Below are positions 24,001-36,000 of a stretch of DNA of 64,000 nucleotides, piece after piece. The stretch's first letter is position 1. Every line of letters begins with the position of its first letter. The stretch spans positions 1,312,965 to 1,376,964 of the forward strand of contig NC_077232.1 of assembly GCF_027887165.1 (NCBI RefSeq). Reading direction: 5' to 3'. Origin of the DNA: Monodelphis domestica. Lineage: Eukaryota > Chordata > Mammalia > Didelphimorphia > Didelphidae. The notes beneath the pieces are model-generated. The model was not told the origin of the DNA, did not search any database, and was given only the letters and a program-made list of their open reading frames with translations. Both the position numbers and the translations under genes were made by a program.

Positions 24001-24395
24001 TTGACCTTTAGGGGCAGGCAGGCAGCTCAGGGGCACCATGGCTAGTGCTGGGGTCCCAGTGAGGACTGCTTGTTGGAGTTCTGATAGTCATTTACTAGCT
24101 GTGTGACCTGAGCAAGTAACTTAGTCTTTCTCAGCCTCAGTTTCCTCATCTGTAAAATGGGAATAATAATTGCACCTACCTCACAGACTTATATAGATAG
24201 GATGATCTCTTTCCAAACTTTGACCACCCCATCAGGCCCCAAACTATCTCCCCGCCTCCCCGGGTTAGTTAGAGGGCTTTCCCTAGCCCAGCCTCTCCCT
24301 GAAAGCTCCATCCTTTCATGCCTTGTTTTCCCCAAGATCATGGATTGTCATTCTTTTTGTGTTTTATTCCTAGCACTTAGAACAGCACCTGGCAC

Positions 24396-24495
24396 ATCCA
24401 TCCATCCATCCATCTATGCATCCATCTGTCCATCCATCCATTCATCCACCCACCTATCCATCCATCCATCCATCCATCCATCCATCCATCCATCG
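24396..24495. repeat. (CATC)n microsatellite
   Basis: About 100 bases of tetranucleotide CATC/CATT repeats with a few interruptions. Confidence 0.95.
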
Positions 24496-24514
24496 CTCTC
24501 TCTCACTGCCTCTT

Positions 24515-24692
24515 TCTCTCTGTCTAGAATAGAACTAGAGACAGGAGGTCCTGGGTTCAAATTTGAACTCAGACACTTCCTACTTCTGTGACCCTGGGCA
24601 AGTCACTTAGCCCCGATTGCCTAGCCCTTACTGCTCTTGTGCCTTAGAACTGACATTCGTATTGATTCTAAGACAAGGCAAGGGTCAAAAAC
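24515..24692 (+). mobile_element. SINE1_MD-like element
   Basis: GACAGGAGGTCCTGGGTTCA, GTGACCCTGGGCAAGTCACT, TTGCCTAGCCCTTACTGCTC and ATTGATTCTAAGACAAGGCA follow the family in order. Confidence 0.88.
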
Positions 24693-24989
24693 CTCCTTGA
24701 ACCCTGAATGGTCCAAACTAGTCTGTCTTTCCTCCTCCTATCCCCCCCACCCCCCATTTAAGCTGGTTATACATGGCTCTTCCGGAGACCTAAAAACCTT
24801 CCTCCTGACCCTGGGAGAGCCTAGGGTTTTGTCTTTGCTTCTCAGAGCTTAGTGTGGCACCCGCCCTGCACATAGTAGGTTCTTAATGTTGACCTGAATG
24901 GAGGAAGCAGGCTGTGAGTGGTAGTGGAGATGCCAGCCTTCCCTGGCAGCGGGGCTTCCTCCCCTGAGAGCCAATCCAGTCCCTTCAAT

Positions 24990-25205
24990 GTTTTTTTGCG
25001 GATTGGCCGTGTCCAACTCTTCACAATCCCATTTGGGGTTTCTTGGCAAGGATATTGCAGTGATTTGCCATTTCCTTCTTCAGCTCATTTGACAGAAGAA
25101 GAAGAAACTGAGGCAAACGGGGGAATGACTTGCTTAGGGTCACACAGCTAGGACGGCTCTGAGGCCAGATTTGAACTCGGGAAGGCTCATCTTTCTGACT
25201 TCAGG
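24990..25205 (-). mobile_element. MAR1-type CORE-SINE, antisense
   Basis: GGCCGTGTCCAACTCTTCAC, GGTTTCTTGGCAAGGATATT, CATTTCCTTCTTCAGCTCAT and GGTCACACAGCTAGGAC are the reverse of the marsupial CORE-SINE. Confidence 0.8.
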
Positions 25206-27672
25206 TTGAAGCTGGTTTTAGCTTGGTCTGTCTCAGAGCCTCTATTTCCCCAACTGTGAAATGAAGCAGTCATCACTGACACACTACACTCTCTCGCCCT
25301 GTTGTGAGGCTCAACTGTGATAATATAGTTAAAGCCAAACCCATCTGACCACCTTGCTTCCCGGTCAGACTTCCCTGGCAGCCTCTGGGAGGGAGATGAA
25401 GGCATCCCCTTGGCACTTCCTGTTCTGGAGCTGACCTCCTACTGTGTGTGGGGGGTAAGGGGGGGTCTTCATTTAGTCCCCTGTAAATCCAAGGTTCCCT
25501 CCCCCGAGGCAGGGCCAGCAGAGACAAGTGAGGACCAGGATCAGGACCTTGGAGAGCGTGTCCTGGGGAATCCATGCTCCTAGTGGAGGATGATGGGAAG
25601 AGAGGCTAAGGGGGCAGAGAGGGGTGTACAGCCAGGCTTCAACTGGACGCTGTTAGATGGGGTGAGTGTTTCCGGGGCTGTCTCCCCCCTCCCGCCCTGC
25701 CCCCCTGGTTCCAGCTGGTACCCTCCCTGTGTCTTCCTCCTGCACGGTGGGCGGCTCTCTGAAGCCTTCGGAATCCTGCTCCAGACACTACTAGTTATCT
25801 GGCTGCAGCCCATCCCAGAACTGTTGTCCTCTGCACAGATGAGGAAAGGAGGCAGACAGGCTAAGTGACTTGCCCAGGGTCACACAGCTAGTAAGGGTAG
25901 GAGGTCAGCCGAGGACTGGCTCCGGCGGGCTCAGGAGAGGCTGGCTGGCTGGCAGGCTGGAGATAAGGCTGTGACCAGCCCTGCTCCAAGTGTCCCCCCT
26001 CCTCGCTGACTGAAGCCCAAACTTGGCTTTCCCCGGCACCACTGACAGCTCTATGGCCCTAAACTCTGAGCCTTGGTTTCCCAATTTGTAAGAGGGAATA
26101 TTGGCACCAGCCAGGCGACCTGTAAACATGTATGAAGCTCCTACTCTGTGCCAAGCCTGGTGCTAAGCCCCTTGCTCAATCCTCAACAACCCAGGCAGGG
26201 CAGTGCTATCATTCTCCCCATTTTACAGCCAAAGAAAATGAGGCAGACAGATTAGGTTACTGGTCCAGGGTCACTGAGTTAGTGGTCCAGGGACACAGAC
26301 ACGCCAGTGGAGGAGATAATAAGCAAACAGGCCCTGTGCACTAGGTGAAGGAAGCGATGCTTACAGGAAGGCCCTGGGATCAAGAGGGGGATAAACCAGG
26401 CTTCATTTGGGTCCAGGAGGAAGCCAGGAGATGGAGGTGAGGCTGCCAGCTGCTCATTTCTCCCTCCCACTCTTTGACATCTTATCCTTCCCTTCAGGCT
26501 TGCCTTAAAGGAAGCCTCTTCCTTGCAGTCATCCGTGATTGCAGCCCTTATTGTTCCCCCACTCCTGTGTCTCTTAACACCATCGAGAAAGATGTTTGAG
26601 GGGGACCCTGACTTCTCTGCATCTTCCTTGCCTCTTCCCAGAAGCCCTCCCTTCCTCAGGACCCCTCCCCCCCCCAACCAAGGACCCCTAGGAGTGCCTA
26701 CTTTCCTTGGAAAATAGAGGCTCTCCCCTGTGAGCCACACTCTTCCCAAGCTATTGGGGCTGCTCCCCGTGCCTCGATGACTCTTTTTCTCCTCTCTGCC
26801 TCCTGGCTTTTTCTAGATTCAGTCCAGATCATGCCTGCCGCAGGAGGGCTTTCCTGGCAGCCCCTCCCCTTTCTGAGATCCTCGCTTGCCTTTCGCCCTG
26901 TCTCTGTCCTGGTTGTGTGGAGCCCTTTGGGGGGCTGGGCAGGACCTGCCTCTTGGCTTTCTGTGTATCCCCAGCTCTGGCTCAGTGCCTGAGGCTTCCC
27001 TGTTTCATTGATTGGGAAGTCAGTTACCAGCCTTGAGACCTGGAAGAATCACCCCAGCCGAGTGCCTCAGTTTCCATCTTTGAATGTGACTTGGGGAGGA
27101 CAAAAGAGCTGCTGTGGGGGGGAGGGCTTTGGCTCCATTTCACCAGGGATAAATTGAGGCCCACTGGGGGAGGAGACCCTATTCCTGCTCTCCAGGCTCT
27201 GGCCTGGAGTTTTCCTCTTTCAAAGGAAGGGGTTGGGCCAGCTAATCCCGTCAGTTCTCCTCCCCTGGGTGGGGTGGGTGTTGTGTCTCTGAGCTTCCTT
27301 CTAGTTTTCTGTCCCCTTCTGGGGTCCTCCAAGTCTTGGCCTCCTGCGTGCCGCTCCGGGCTTTCCTGGTGGTCTCTGGGCCAGGGGCTCTCTTCTGACC
27401 CCTCTGGCCTGATTTCTCTTCCTGGCTGCACCAAACACCTCCATTCCTGCCTTTCAGGATGCCCTCAAGGCCCTCCGGCCCCAGCCTAGACTCTGGCTCT
27501 GATGGAATCTCTGGCTGATTGGATTTAGCTCCAGGTGGGGCCGCCCCGTCCTCCTCCTCTCTGGGGGTTGGCTGGGACCGAATCCAGCTGAACATATCTA
27601 TAGTCTCCCTGTGGAATCCGCAGGTCACCATCAGGAACGGAGAAATAGGGAGCCGTGGTGGGATTCAGAGAG

Positions 27673-30600
27673 ATGGAGGGCCAGAGGGGCTCTGAGCCCA
27701 GGGGCTTCCCCCCGGGACACCGGCAGCTCATGGCTCATCCCCCTAGAAAGGTACAAGGGGTCGCTGGGCTGCCCACTGGGAGGAGGGTGGGATGGCGGCT
27801 CGGGAAGACCCCCCAGAATGTCGGGGTGTTTTCTGGGCAGGTCAGCACTCTGGGGCTGTTGAAGGCCTCGTCTCCTCCAGACGGCGCCAGACTGGAGCTC
27901 CTCGCAAACCCCAAGTTTTTCTTGGAAGGTCAGTGCTTCCTCCTTGCCTTGGCTCCCCTCCGTCACTGGCCCCCCAGGGGTTTGGGGGGCTCCCTCCCTG
28001 CTCCAAAGCACCCCTGCAGCCCAGGCCCAGAGTCTTTCCTTTTCCCCCAATCCTGTACGTCAGCTGTGGGTGAGCCTGGAGGACAGCCTGGGGGCCTTCC
28101 TTTCTGGCCCCCAAGCTCCGAGAAGCCCCTCATCCGGTGGCTGATGCTGGGCTTACAGAGAAGGAGCTGGTGGCCTGCTGGGGCTGGGGGAGGCCGGAGG
28201 CCACGAGGAGAAGCTCCGGGACAGAGCGGGCCACTCGGAGGAAAGAGCTCAGAGGTGGGGTGTTCCAGGGAGGGCGGGAAGAGAGCCGACCCCTCCTGGG
28301 GGTGGGGGGCTGCCCCCCTCCCAGGAGAAAGGCCTGTGGAGTCAAAGGCACCCAGAGGGGGCCCTTCTTGGCCTGGGGGGCAGCAGCTGAGAAGGGGGAG
28401 TTCCAAGGACAGGCAGCAGATGGAGTCTTGGGGTCCAGGGTGAGGGCGTCAGGCGGTCTGCACCCAAGGGAGCTTGGCAGGCGGCGGCGGCCACCCCAGC
28501 GGTCCTGTTTCCTCCCAGATGGCGCCCTTTACTACCAGGGCAGGGGCAAGTACCAGAAGATCCTTTACACCCCCGAGGAGAGAAGGAGAGCGTTCGAGGA
28601 GGCCCACGTGATCTCTGAGCACAAGCACCACGGCATCCGCGCCACCGGGGTCAACATCACCAAGTCCTACTACTGGCCCAGGATCACGCTGCAAGCCCGA
28701 CAGTGGGTGTGTGGGCCGGGCTGGAGCCCCCTTGTAGAGCGACTCGGGGAGCCGCTGAGGGGGGGAGGCTCAGAGCCTGGCATCAGTCCCTGCCCTTCCA
28801 CATCATGAAGTGGGGGGTGAGCAGCCCAGCCCCCAGGGCGCCCCCTTCCTCTCCCTCCCTCCCTCTTTCTCTGGGCCTTCACCCAGCCTCACTGCCCAGC
28901 TGCCCCGGGCTTCCTTTGAGGTGCAGCTCCAGCGCTCCTTCCATCAGCAGGGGGAGGCTCTGTTCACCCCGGGGCTACTTAGGGTTCCCCTGTGCCGCCC
29001 CCCCGCCCCCCTGCATGCATTTGGGGCTCCGCATGTGCTGTGTGGTCTAGCCAGGGCTCTGGAGGGCGAGGCTTCATTAGTTAGGGTTCCCCTGTGCCGC
29101 CCCCCGCCCCCCTGCATGCATTTGGGGCTCCGTATGTGCTCTGTGGTCTAGCCAGGGCTCTGGAGGGCGAGGCTTCATTAGTTAGGGTTCCCCTGTGCCG
29201 CCCCCCGCCCCCCTGCATGCATTTGGGGCTCCATATGTGCTGTGTGGTCTAGCCAGGGCTCTGGAGGGCGAGGCTTCATTAGTTAGGGTTCCCCTGTGCC
29301 GCCCCCCTGCATGCATTTGGGGCTCCGCATGTGCTCTGTGGTCTAGCCAGGGCTCTGGAGGGCGAGGCTTCATTAGTTAGGGTTCCCCTGTGCCACCCCC
29401 CGCCCCCCTGCATGCATTTGGGGCTCCGCATGTGCTGTGTGGTCTAGCCAGGGCTCTGGAGGGCGAGGCTTCATTAGTTAGGGTTCCCCTGTGCCGCCCC
29501 CCGCCCCCCTGCATGCATTTGGGGCTCCGCATGTGCTGTGTGGTCTAGCCAGGGCTCTGGAGGGCGAGGCTTCATTAGTTAGGGTTCCCCTGTGCCGCCC
29601 CCCGCCCCCCTGCATGCATTTGGGGCTCCGTAGGTGCTCTGTGGTCTAGCCAGGGCTCTGGAGGGCGAGGCTTCATTAGTTAGGGTTCCCCTGTGCCACC
29701 CCCCGCCCCCCTGCATGCATTTGGGGCTCCGTATGTGCTCTGTGGTCTAGCCAGGGCTCTCAGCCTGGCACATGCTAGGCACTGAGGTACGTGCTTTAGC
29801 TGCCTGGGCTGAGACATGAAGGGGCAGGGCCGGACACCTGGGTTCCCGAGGGCTCGCCGGCTCTGCGTCTGCAGGCCCCTGTCGGGTGGGTCGGGCTCCC
29901 TTAGCCGGTGCCGCCCCGAGGTGGGTGCTACGCTCCAGCTCTCCTCCTGGTCAGATGCTTTGGAGCATCTCTTCTCCCTCTGGGGACTTCAGCTGGTCAG
30001 GGGGGCTGAGAAGGAGCCCACAGGTGCCACAAGCTGGCCAGAGGGGCCCATGGGAGAAGTAAGAGCAAGAAGCAGAGCGCTGGCCGCCCGGGAGAGGGGG
30101 GAACCAGCCGCTGAGGACGCCCACCTCCCGCTCCTGATTGGCTTTCCTCCTCTTCAGGTAAAGGAATGTGAGAAATGCCAGAAGGACAGGTTAGCCGAGC
30201 TAGAGGCCCGGGAAGTCAAGGTAAGACTGCTCCACAATCTGGGATGGATGCAAAGCTGGGGGGCTAGATCTGCACCCGGGTCCCCGTGCCCCCAAACACC
30301 AGGGACAGGACGGCCCTGCCTGATGCCTTCTTGGCCATGTTGGAGTCACAGACAGGCGCTTCTCATTCCTTCATTGCGTCACAGGTTAAAGCTAAGAAGC
30401 TTAAGGTGGAAGAGCTCGTGGTGCCTGAGAAGAAATCACCCTCCGAGCCCAAGAAGAAGCAGCTCCTGGTCCCTCGGCTCAAGAAGGAGCCCTCCTCGTT
30501 AGCCAAGATGGAGCTGCTACCAGCATCCCCGGTAGCGTCCAAGAAAACAGCCCCGGTGGCCCAGGTACTTTGTTCGCCCCACAGGTTCTCCGAGGATGCC

Positions 30601-33600
30601 CGCCGGGGAAGAAGAAGGGCTGTTAGGAGTCAGGCTGAGCCAGTGGCTTCTGAGCTCGAGGGCTGGCAGGAGGGGGGACTCAGATCCACAAGGCCAGCTT
30701 GAAGAAACGGGCACGGCGATCTGCTACCGTCACTTCTTGGCCCTCTGTCCCAGGGATGGGTCAGTCTGGAAGGTGCCAGGTGGTGGCAGGGCTGAGAGAA
30801 GACTTAGAGGAAGACCAGGTGATCGTTGGGCTCTTCTCCTGCTCCTGCTGCCAGGTCATGATGAGGGTTTCCTTCCATGCCAACCACACAGAAAATGCTT
30901 CATCCTCAAGCATGGGTGTCTGGGTAAACTGGAAACTGGGCAGCCTTCCAGGTTGATGCCTCCCCATTGCCTTGAGAGGTCGGGAGTGCAAGGGACTACG
31001 AGCTGACTGCCCAGCAGTGCCTGGGCCAGAGAGCTGGAGTCGACCTCTTCTGAGGCCAGGGGCTCTGTTCATGGAGCTCTTGCCCATTCCACCTTCTGTG
31101 GTACCAGGTGGGCTGTTTAGATGAGGACACGGAAGCATCACGAGACTGGAACCCAGGTTTCCTGGCTCCCAGCTCCCAAGCTCTGTCTGCGGAGCCCTTC
31201 TGAGCCCACCTCTGGGAGTAGCAGGCTGCCTGGGACTTCTTCCGTGTGGCTCAGCTGCCCTTCCTGTCCCCCTCCAGGCCAGAGGGCTGTTCCACCTCGT
31301 CGGCCTTCAGCTGGTGGGGCCCATGAAGCAGACGCAGAGGGGTGCTCGATTCATCTTCGTTGTCGTAGACTACTTCACCCAATGGGTCGAGGCCGCCCCC
31401 ATGAACACCTGCTCCCCTGAGGAGACAGCTGAGCAGATCCTCAAGTTGGTCCATCGATTTGGCTTCCCAGAAAGAATAGTTTGTGCCCGGGGCAGTGAGT
31501 TCATCCGACAGGTAGGGAGCTGTGGGGGTCAGGGGTCATCTCCCAGCAGCATCTGGCTCTGGAGGTCTCCCCCTTTGTGGATGGCCCAGGGGTGCTTAGG
31601 GAAGAGGAGGGGGTGGGGGGCTGGCTGCTCAGGCGGACAGGAATTCAGGGGAACCTTGAAAGACAGTTTGGATTCCAAGAGGCAGAGGAGGAGGAGGATG
31701 GCTTAAGAGTAGAACATGAGCAAAGGCTTAGAGACAAAAAATGGTTAGGGGCCAATGATTTACTAGATAGCTAGGCTGAGCATCAGACCTGCCATCGGGA
31801 AGACTTGAGTTCAAATCCAGCTTCATGTGCTAGCTGTGAGAGCTGGAGAAGGAGATGGCAGACCACTCCAGTTCCTCTTCCAAGAAAACCCCCAGGGGGA
31901 TCACTGAGAGATGGACACAACCTAACAACAACAACAATACTTCGGGGAACCATTGGAGTTTTCCCGGTTCTTGATCTGGAAGGGACCTCCTTCCAGCATT
32001 AGTGTCCAGCACAATCTCCGCATTTGGCAGGGAAACAAATGGGGGAAGCTGATTACCAGGGATCCAGCTTCTTAGAGTTAGTCAGGAGTCGAGTTCTGAT
32101 TCAAGTCCAGCTTCCCTGCCTCCCAGGAGCCTCTTTGGGTTTATTCCTCAGAAGACTCCAGCTCCGTTGCCGATTCCAAAAGAGCTCTCTCCTCCCCGTC
32201 TTTTACAGTTAAATCAGATTTTGAGAACAGAGACAAACATCCTGTGCGACCTTGTTGTGGACTATCAGCCCCAAACTCGGGGGCTTCTGAAGAAGACCAA
32301 CTCCTTTGTGGAGAAGTAAGGACAGAGGGCTGTGCCTGGGGGGCAAGGGGCGGGGGGAGAAGTGGCCAGATAGCCTCATTTCTGCCAGTGAGAAGTCTCC
32401 CTTCTCCCAGATTTGTCCCTCCTTGGGTCTTCTGCCTCGGCCTGGCCCTGTATGGTCTTGGGGAAGATCTTGCCAATTGGACCAACCTGGGAGGGGCAAA
32501 GAGCAGGGGCCAGATCTTGGACGGGGGATATCCTTAAATGACTTGAGTTCCTCCCCTCCCCTCTCCCACTCAGCCCCTGCCCTACCCCAGACATTCCCCT
32601 GGCTAGTGGCGGAAAATGGAGGTGATGTGGCCAAGTCAGCTTCTCTCCAACTCTGTCCTCCTCACTTGGCACTCAGTGGGATCCTCCATATCCTGGGAAT
32701 CTTGGGCTCCGCAGCAATGTGTAGAGATGAAAAGGATCGTGCTGCCCCCTGGCCTCTGGGCCTCGAGGCACCACTCCCTGCATTCTGTGCAATCCCAATA
32801 AACTGCTCTGCTTTCAGATTGCTCAAAATGGTGGTGAAGAAGGACACTGTCAACTGGGACCTCCAGCTCCTGGAGATTCTCTCTCTGCAGAAGCGGGTAG
32901 AGTGGGCTCCTCCTGCCTGCCCACCACCCACCCACTCACCGGTCTGTCCATTCATCCTCTGCCCATACCCATCTGCCCGCCGCCGTGTGTCTCTGCCTCC
33001 CCATCATCCTTCTGTTCTTCATCCATGTTTGTCTTCCTTCTGCCTGTCTCTTGGGAGAAGAAGGCCTTTTGCTCTTGGGTGCTCACACTTGGGGCCTGGG
33101 TTTGCCATGCTGCCTCTGTAGCTGACGGAGGTGTGGAAGGAAGGATGGGCTCATCCTTCAGCTGGCTGGGCTGAGCACCCTGATGTGGGAGTCCCAGAGG
33201 TCCTGCCTGTCCTGAGCTCCATCCGTCCTCTACTTGCATGTTCTCTGACTGAGCTGGGGGAAGGCTTCCCGGGAGAGGAGGGCAGGATTGGCAGACAGGC
33301 AGACAGACAGATGGGCAGAGGACTGTACCAAGCAGGCGCACTTTCGGGGGGATTGGGGTCAGCAGTCATGAGGACAGGACAGGTTTGGAAAAAAATGATT
33401 GGCCAAGGAAGGCAGTGAGCCGGGATCAAATGAGGGTAGTAGCAGCTGCTTCACAGGATGAGATCCGTCCTTGCCTGCAGATGTTGATGCTTGGAACCTA
33501 TGGGAAATACGGGAACAGGCGCCAGCGACACCGCCTAGAGAGGGCTGAAGGGCACGTTCCTGCCTACGAATCTTGACAACCAAACATCAGTGAACTTTGA

Positions 33601-34780
33601 TAATAAGCACTTCCAAACACAGTAGCTGCAATAACCCGCAAAATTCAGGACAAAAGAGAAAATGCAAAACATTTTCCTCCCGAGCCATTCCCTGGCGTTC
33701 TGGGCTAATATCCCCATTGAAAAGACAAACATCAGTTTTGGGCAGTATTTTTGCAGCCCGGGAAATCTCCAGTGCCATAATTACTTTATAGCAACCAAAT
33801 TCTTACAGGGAGTCTAGTCCGGGGTGGTAGTAGCAGGAATGGATGGGAGAGCAAAGAAAGGAAGCCTCCTGGGGAAACTGAGGCAGGAGCTCGGGGAGTG
33901 GGGCCTGGGCAATGCTGATGACCAGGGTTTGGCGTCTTGTCCTTATAGGTGGAGAACGAGTCTGAAGAATTGAATCTTAGCTCAGAGGAGGCGTGTTCTG
34001 AGGACTCACAAGAGGAAGGATTCTCAGACAGTGATGAGAGTTTGCCGTCAGCCCCCTTTCCCCGAGATCCCTCTGAACTGTCCCCAACCGAGGAGCCGGA
34101 GATCCTCACAGTTCTTGGCAGCTGTCTGTACTGTAACCAGCTCTCTGACAAGGGGAACGATGACACTTTCATCATGGTAAGTCGGTGCCTTTCCTTGGGC
34201 TGCTCTCAGGGGAGCCCCTCTGTCTGCTCCGCTTTGCCTCCCATCCCAGGAGGCTCCGTGCTTGTCTAGAAGAAGACAACTTGGGGGGGTGCTTCGGGCA
34301 GGGCCTAGGCCACAATCGTGGGGGTTCCTTTCTCATAGCTCCCCAGATTGCTTGGGGGAGAGTCTTACAATACGGAAACCAAGGTGGCCTTCCCCAGGTG
34401 TTGAGGGTGGCTGGGGAGGCCGTGGAGCGGCTAAGAACGCCCAAGGAGCCCAGCCGAATTGCTATTTTTTCTCAGTGTGGTAATCCCTGGTGCTCAATGG
34501 AGGCCAATGAACATAAATGGCTGCTCCGCACCCATTTTCGCCCGAGTAAAAGACAGCTGACTGTGTGCCAGGCATGGTGTTAAGCCCTGGGGATACAAGG
34601 CAGAAAGCAGGGCAGTTCCTGCCCTCACGGAGCTGAGGGCCTTCTGCCTTTGTCTCCCAGATGCAGTGTGACCAGTGTCAGGCCTGGGTTCACCAGCTGT
34701 GTGTGATCCAGCATCACAGAGACCAAAGCTGGAGAACCAAGTTCCAGTGCAGAGTCTGCGTCCCGAGCCATCAGCCCTAG
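27673..34780 (+). CDS. gene B: domesticated integrase-PHD protein (GIN-like)
   Basis: Exons: first exon ending 27928 (start uncertain), 28519-28706, 30158-30220, 30385-30564, 31278-31511, 32209-32315, 32818-32896, 33949-34176, 34661-34780 (TAG). From the conserved segment at 27841 to the stop there are 1,287 nt without a break. Two ATGs fit, 27673 (MEGQRG) and 27730 (MAHPPRK). The frame is open from either into 27841-27928, and a 90-base in-frame intron after MAHPPRK is possible, so the length is about 435-485 residues. Domain order is HHCC zinc, Lys-rich linker, integrase-like core, acidic stretch, PHD finger. All zinc ligands are present; catalytic acidic positions are largely not kept. B resembles C much more than A, especially in the 234-nt rve exon. 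Intact frames over nine exons argue for a working host gene. Function unknown; chromatin binding is inferred. Confidence 0.82.
27841..27928 (+). other. gene B conserved N-terminal segment
   Basis: It has exactly the same length, 88 nt, as exon 2 of gene C and the same phase, translating with LGLLKASS and ending KFFLE before a GTCAGT donor (C: LQLLKTGS ... NFFLE). An acceptor-like TTCTGGGCAG precedes it, but since the frame is also open upstream, splicing here is not certain. Confidence 0.7.
28519..30220 (+). other. gene B HHCC zinc-binding domain, two exons
   Basis: Exon 28519-28706 gives LYYQGRGKYQKILY, the histidines in EAHVISEHKHHG and the SYYWPRI strand; exon 30158-30220 gives the cysteine pair CEKC followed by a charged helix. 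The 1.45-kb intron between them carries the 101-bp minisatellite. Confidence 0.85.
28981..29765. repeat. 101-bp minisatellite, eight units
   Basis: Units begin AGGGTTCCCCTGTGCC at 28981, 29083, 29184, 29285, 29379, 29480, 29581 and 29682. The spacing is 101-102 bases except for one 94-base unit, and the last unit is partial. Units differ at only a few positions (for example CCGCATGTG against CCGTATGTG), so the array is young or homogenised. It is entirely intronic in gene B. The open frames over it are composition artefacts. Confidence 0.95.
30385..30564 (+). other. gene B lysine-rich linker exon
   Basis: Sixty codons rich in Lys, Pro, Ser and Val between the zinc domain and the core. It contains PKKKQLLVPRLKKEP: a basic patch that could act as a nuclear localisation signal, and an LKKE match to the SUMO consensus (hydrophobic-K-x-E). 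Gene C has VKKEP at the same place in a 49-codon exon; gene A has only 21 codons and lacks it. The exon ends in the same CCCAG-GTACTTTG junction as gene C. Confidence 0.7.
31278..32896 (+). other. gene B integrase-like (rve) core, three exons
   Basis: Exons 31278-31511 (78 codons), 32209-32315 (107 nt) and 32818-32896 (79 nt). Motifs in order: LQLVGPM, FIFVVVDYFTQWVEAAP, AEQILKLVHRFGFPERI, VVDYQPQ, and NWDLQLLEILSLQ. Lengths and phases match genes A and C. Exon 31278-31511 is about 83 percent identical in protein to that of gene C by hand count. Confidence 0.85.
31762..31952 (+). mobile_element. MAR1-type CORE-SINE with (AAC)n tail
   Basis: GAGTTCAAATCCAGCTTCAT, GAGAAGGAGATGGCAGACCA, CCAAGAAAACCCCCAGGGGG, TGGACACAACCTAACAACAA: the plus orientation of the family seen reversed elsewhere, with its ACA-rich tail. 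It is intronic in gene B. Confidence 0.8.
33949..34780 (+). other. gene B acidic stretch and PHD finger, last two exons
   Basis: Exon 33949-34176 starts with a Glu/Ser/Asp-rich run (ENESEEL, SEDSQEEGFSDSDES) suited to casein kinase 2 phosphorylation, then the first PHD ligand pair CLYC. Exon 34661-34780 gives CDQC, WVHQLC and CRVC and stops seven residues later. C4HC3 spacing is complete. The intron falls between the second and third ligands as in A and C. Confidence 0.85.
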
Positions 34781-36000
34781 GCGCAGTCAGTCCCAGACCG
34801 ATGGATGGAGGACCCCAGTGGGCTGCTGTGTGCCACATAGGTGAGGCCTCCCTCCCCACCCAGCTGCTCCTGGTCTGGCCCGAAGAGAGAGCAGCGAACT
34901 TTGGGCTGGGCCGGCCATGGGACCGACTCCCCTCATGGGTCATCAAACCACCAAAGGAGTGGCCGGCTTTCTGCTCCACTCTTTCCCTAGCAGTCCTGCA
35001 AGGCTTCCCGGGTAGGTGGGGAACTCAGAGGCTCTCCCAAGGCCTTCCTCACTCCATGCCCTTCCCCTCCTGGGTCTCTCCTGAGCTTGCCATGTTTCAC
35101 CAGTGATGCCTAGACTTACCCCAAGGAGGGCGGAAAGCCTCTGCAGGGTCCTGGTAATGTCCAGATGGAATTCCTGTCTGCACCTCCCTGATTTCCATGG
35201 TGAGACCTTATGGGTGGGGCCTCCCTAGATTCTGCCTTGTGGCTCCAGCAGGTCTGTCCACTAGCCCCCGCCCCTTCCCTTCCCTTTTTTAATTTAGGAA
35301 ACCCATTCAAGCCCCCAAAAGGCTCCATTGGACATGAAATGGAACTTTTTATAAATTGGATTTGTCATTCATTTGGGTCTGACTCTTGCCGTCCCATTTG
35401 GAGTTTTCTTGGGCTGGTTTGTTTGCCCTTTCCTTCTCTAGCTCATTCCTCCAGATGAGGAAAAAGGCCAAGAAGGTGAAGTGACTTGTCCAGGGTCACA
35501 CAGCTAGGAGTGTCCATAAACTCACAAGGTCTCCCTAATTCTATCTCCTGCTCCACCCAACTGCTCCAGTTGCCGTTAGGGATTCTTAATCAAAGGTAGG
35601 GGAAGGGGTGTGGGCTTGTGCTTTGGTTGTATATAGATGGAAGAAACCAAGAGGGAAACCCAGAGGCCAGTGAAGGGACTCTTTCTGGAAGCCAGGGAAG
35701 GGGAGGAAGCTCTGAACCTCCATGGAGGGAAGGGATGGGATGGATGGGAGAGATGGTGTGGTGGCTGAATTGCTCAGACAATGTTGCAAAGTGTCTACTC
35801 CCAGCTATGGTACATAAACTTGCCCACAGGGCACAGTTAAGAGGATTTCTTCTGTTGCCCCACTCCTTCTCCTGCCCCACTTGTTTATGCTTTAAGCAAC
35901 AGCCCAATAGCACTAGGCTGATGGCAGTGGTCCATTAGCCACCTCGACTCCTTTGAACACAGACATCTAGATAACTCTCGACCTCCTGAAGCAGGTCACT
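34781..36000. other. spacer after gene B; no gene seen
   Basis: Unique-looking sequence including the 3' UTR of gene B, whose poly(A) site I could not place, and an antisense CORE-SINE at 35350-35577. No further exons are recognised. Confidence 0.45.
35350..35577 (-). mobile_element. MAR1-type CORE-SINE, antisense
   Basis: TCATTCATTTGGGTCTGACT, CCCATTTGGAGTTTTCTTGG, CCAGATGAGG and GGTCACACAGCTAGGAG occur in the reversed family order. Confidence 0.8.

Larger units (their letters stand above)
21001..27650. other. spacer between head-to-head genes A and B; repeats only
   Basis: The left 2.3 kb is G+C-rich (21.0-23.4 kb) with several short CORE-SINE or MIR relics at about 21060-21140, 21700-21835, 22560-22692 and 22772-22868. 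The rest holds MIR pieces at about 23440-23610, 24020-24180 (plus), 25830-25910 and 26130-26290, listed repeats, and unique-looking sequence. I find no splice-bounded coding exon or RNA gene. Confidence 0.5.

Noticed and set aside
28981-29765. CRISPR-like or gene-coding array
   Set aside because: The 101-bp units are contiguous with no unique spacers, and the genome is mammalian; it is a minisatellite.
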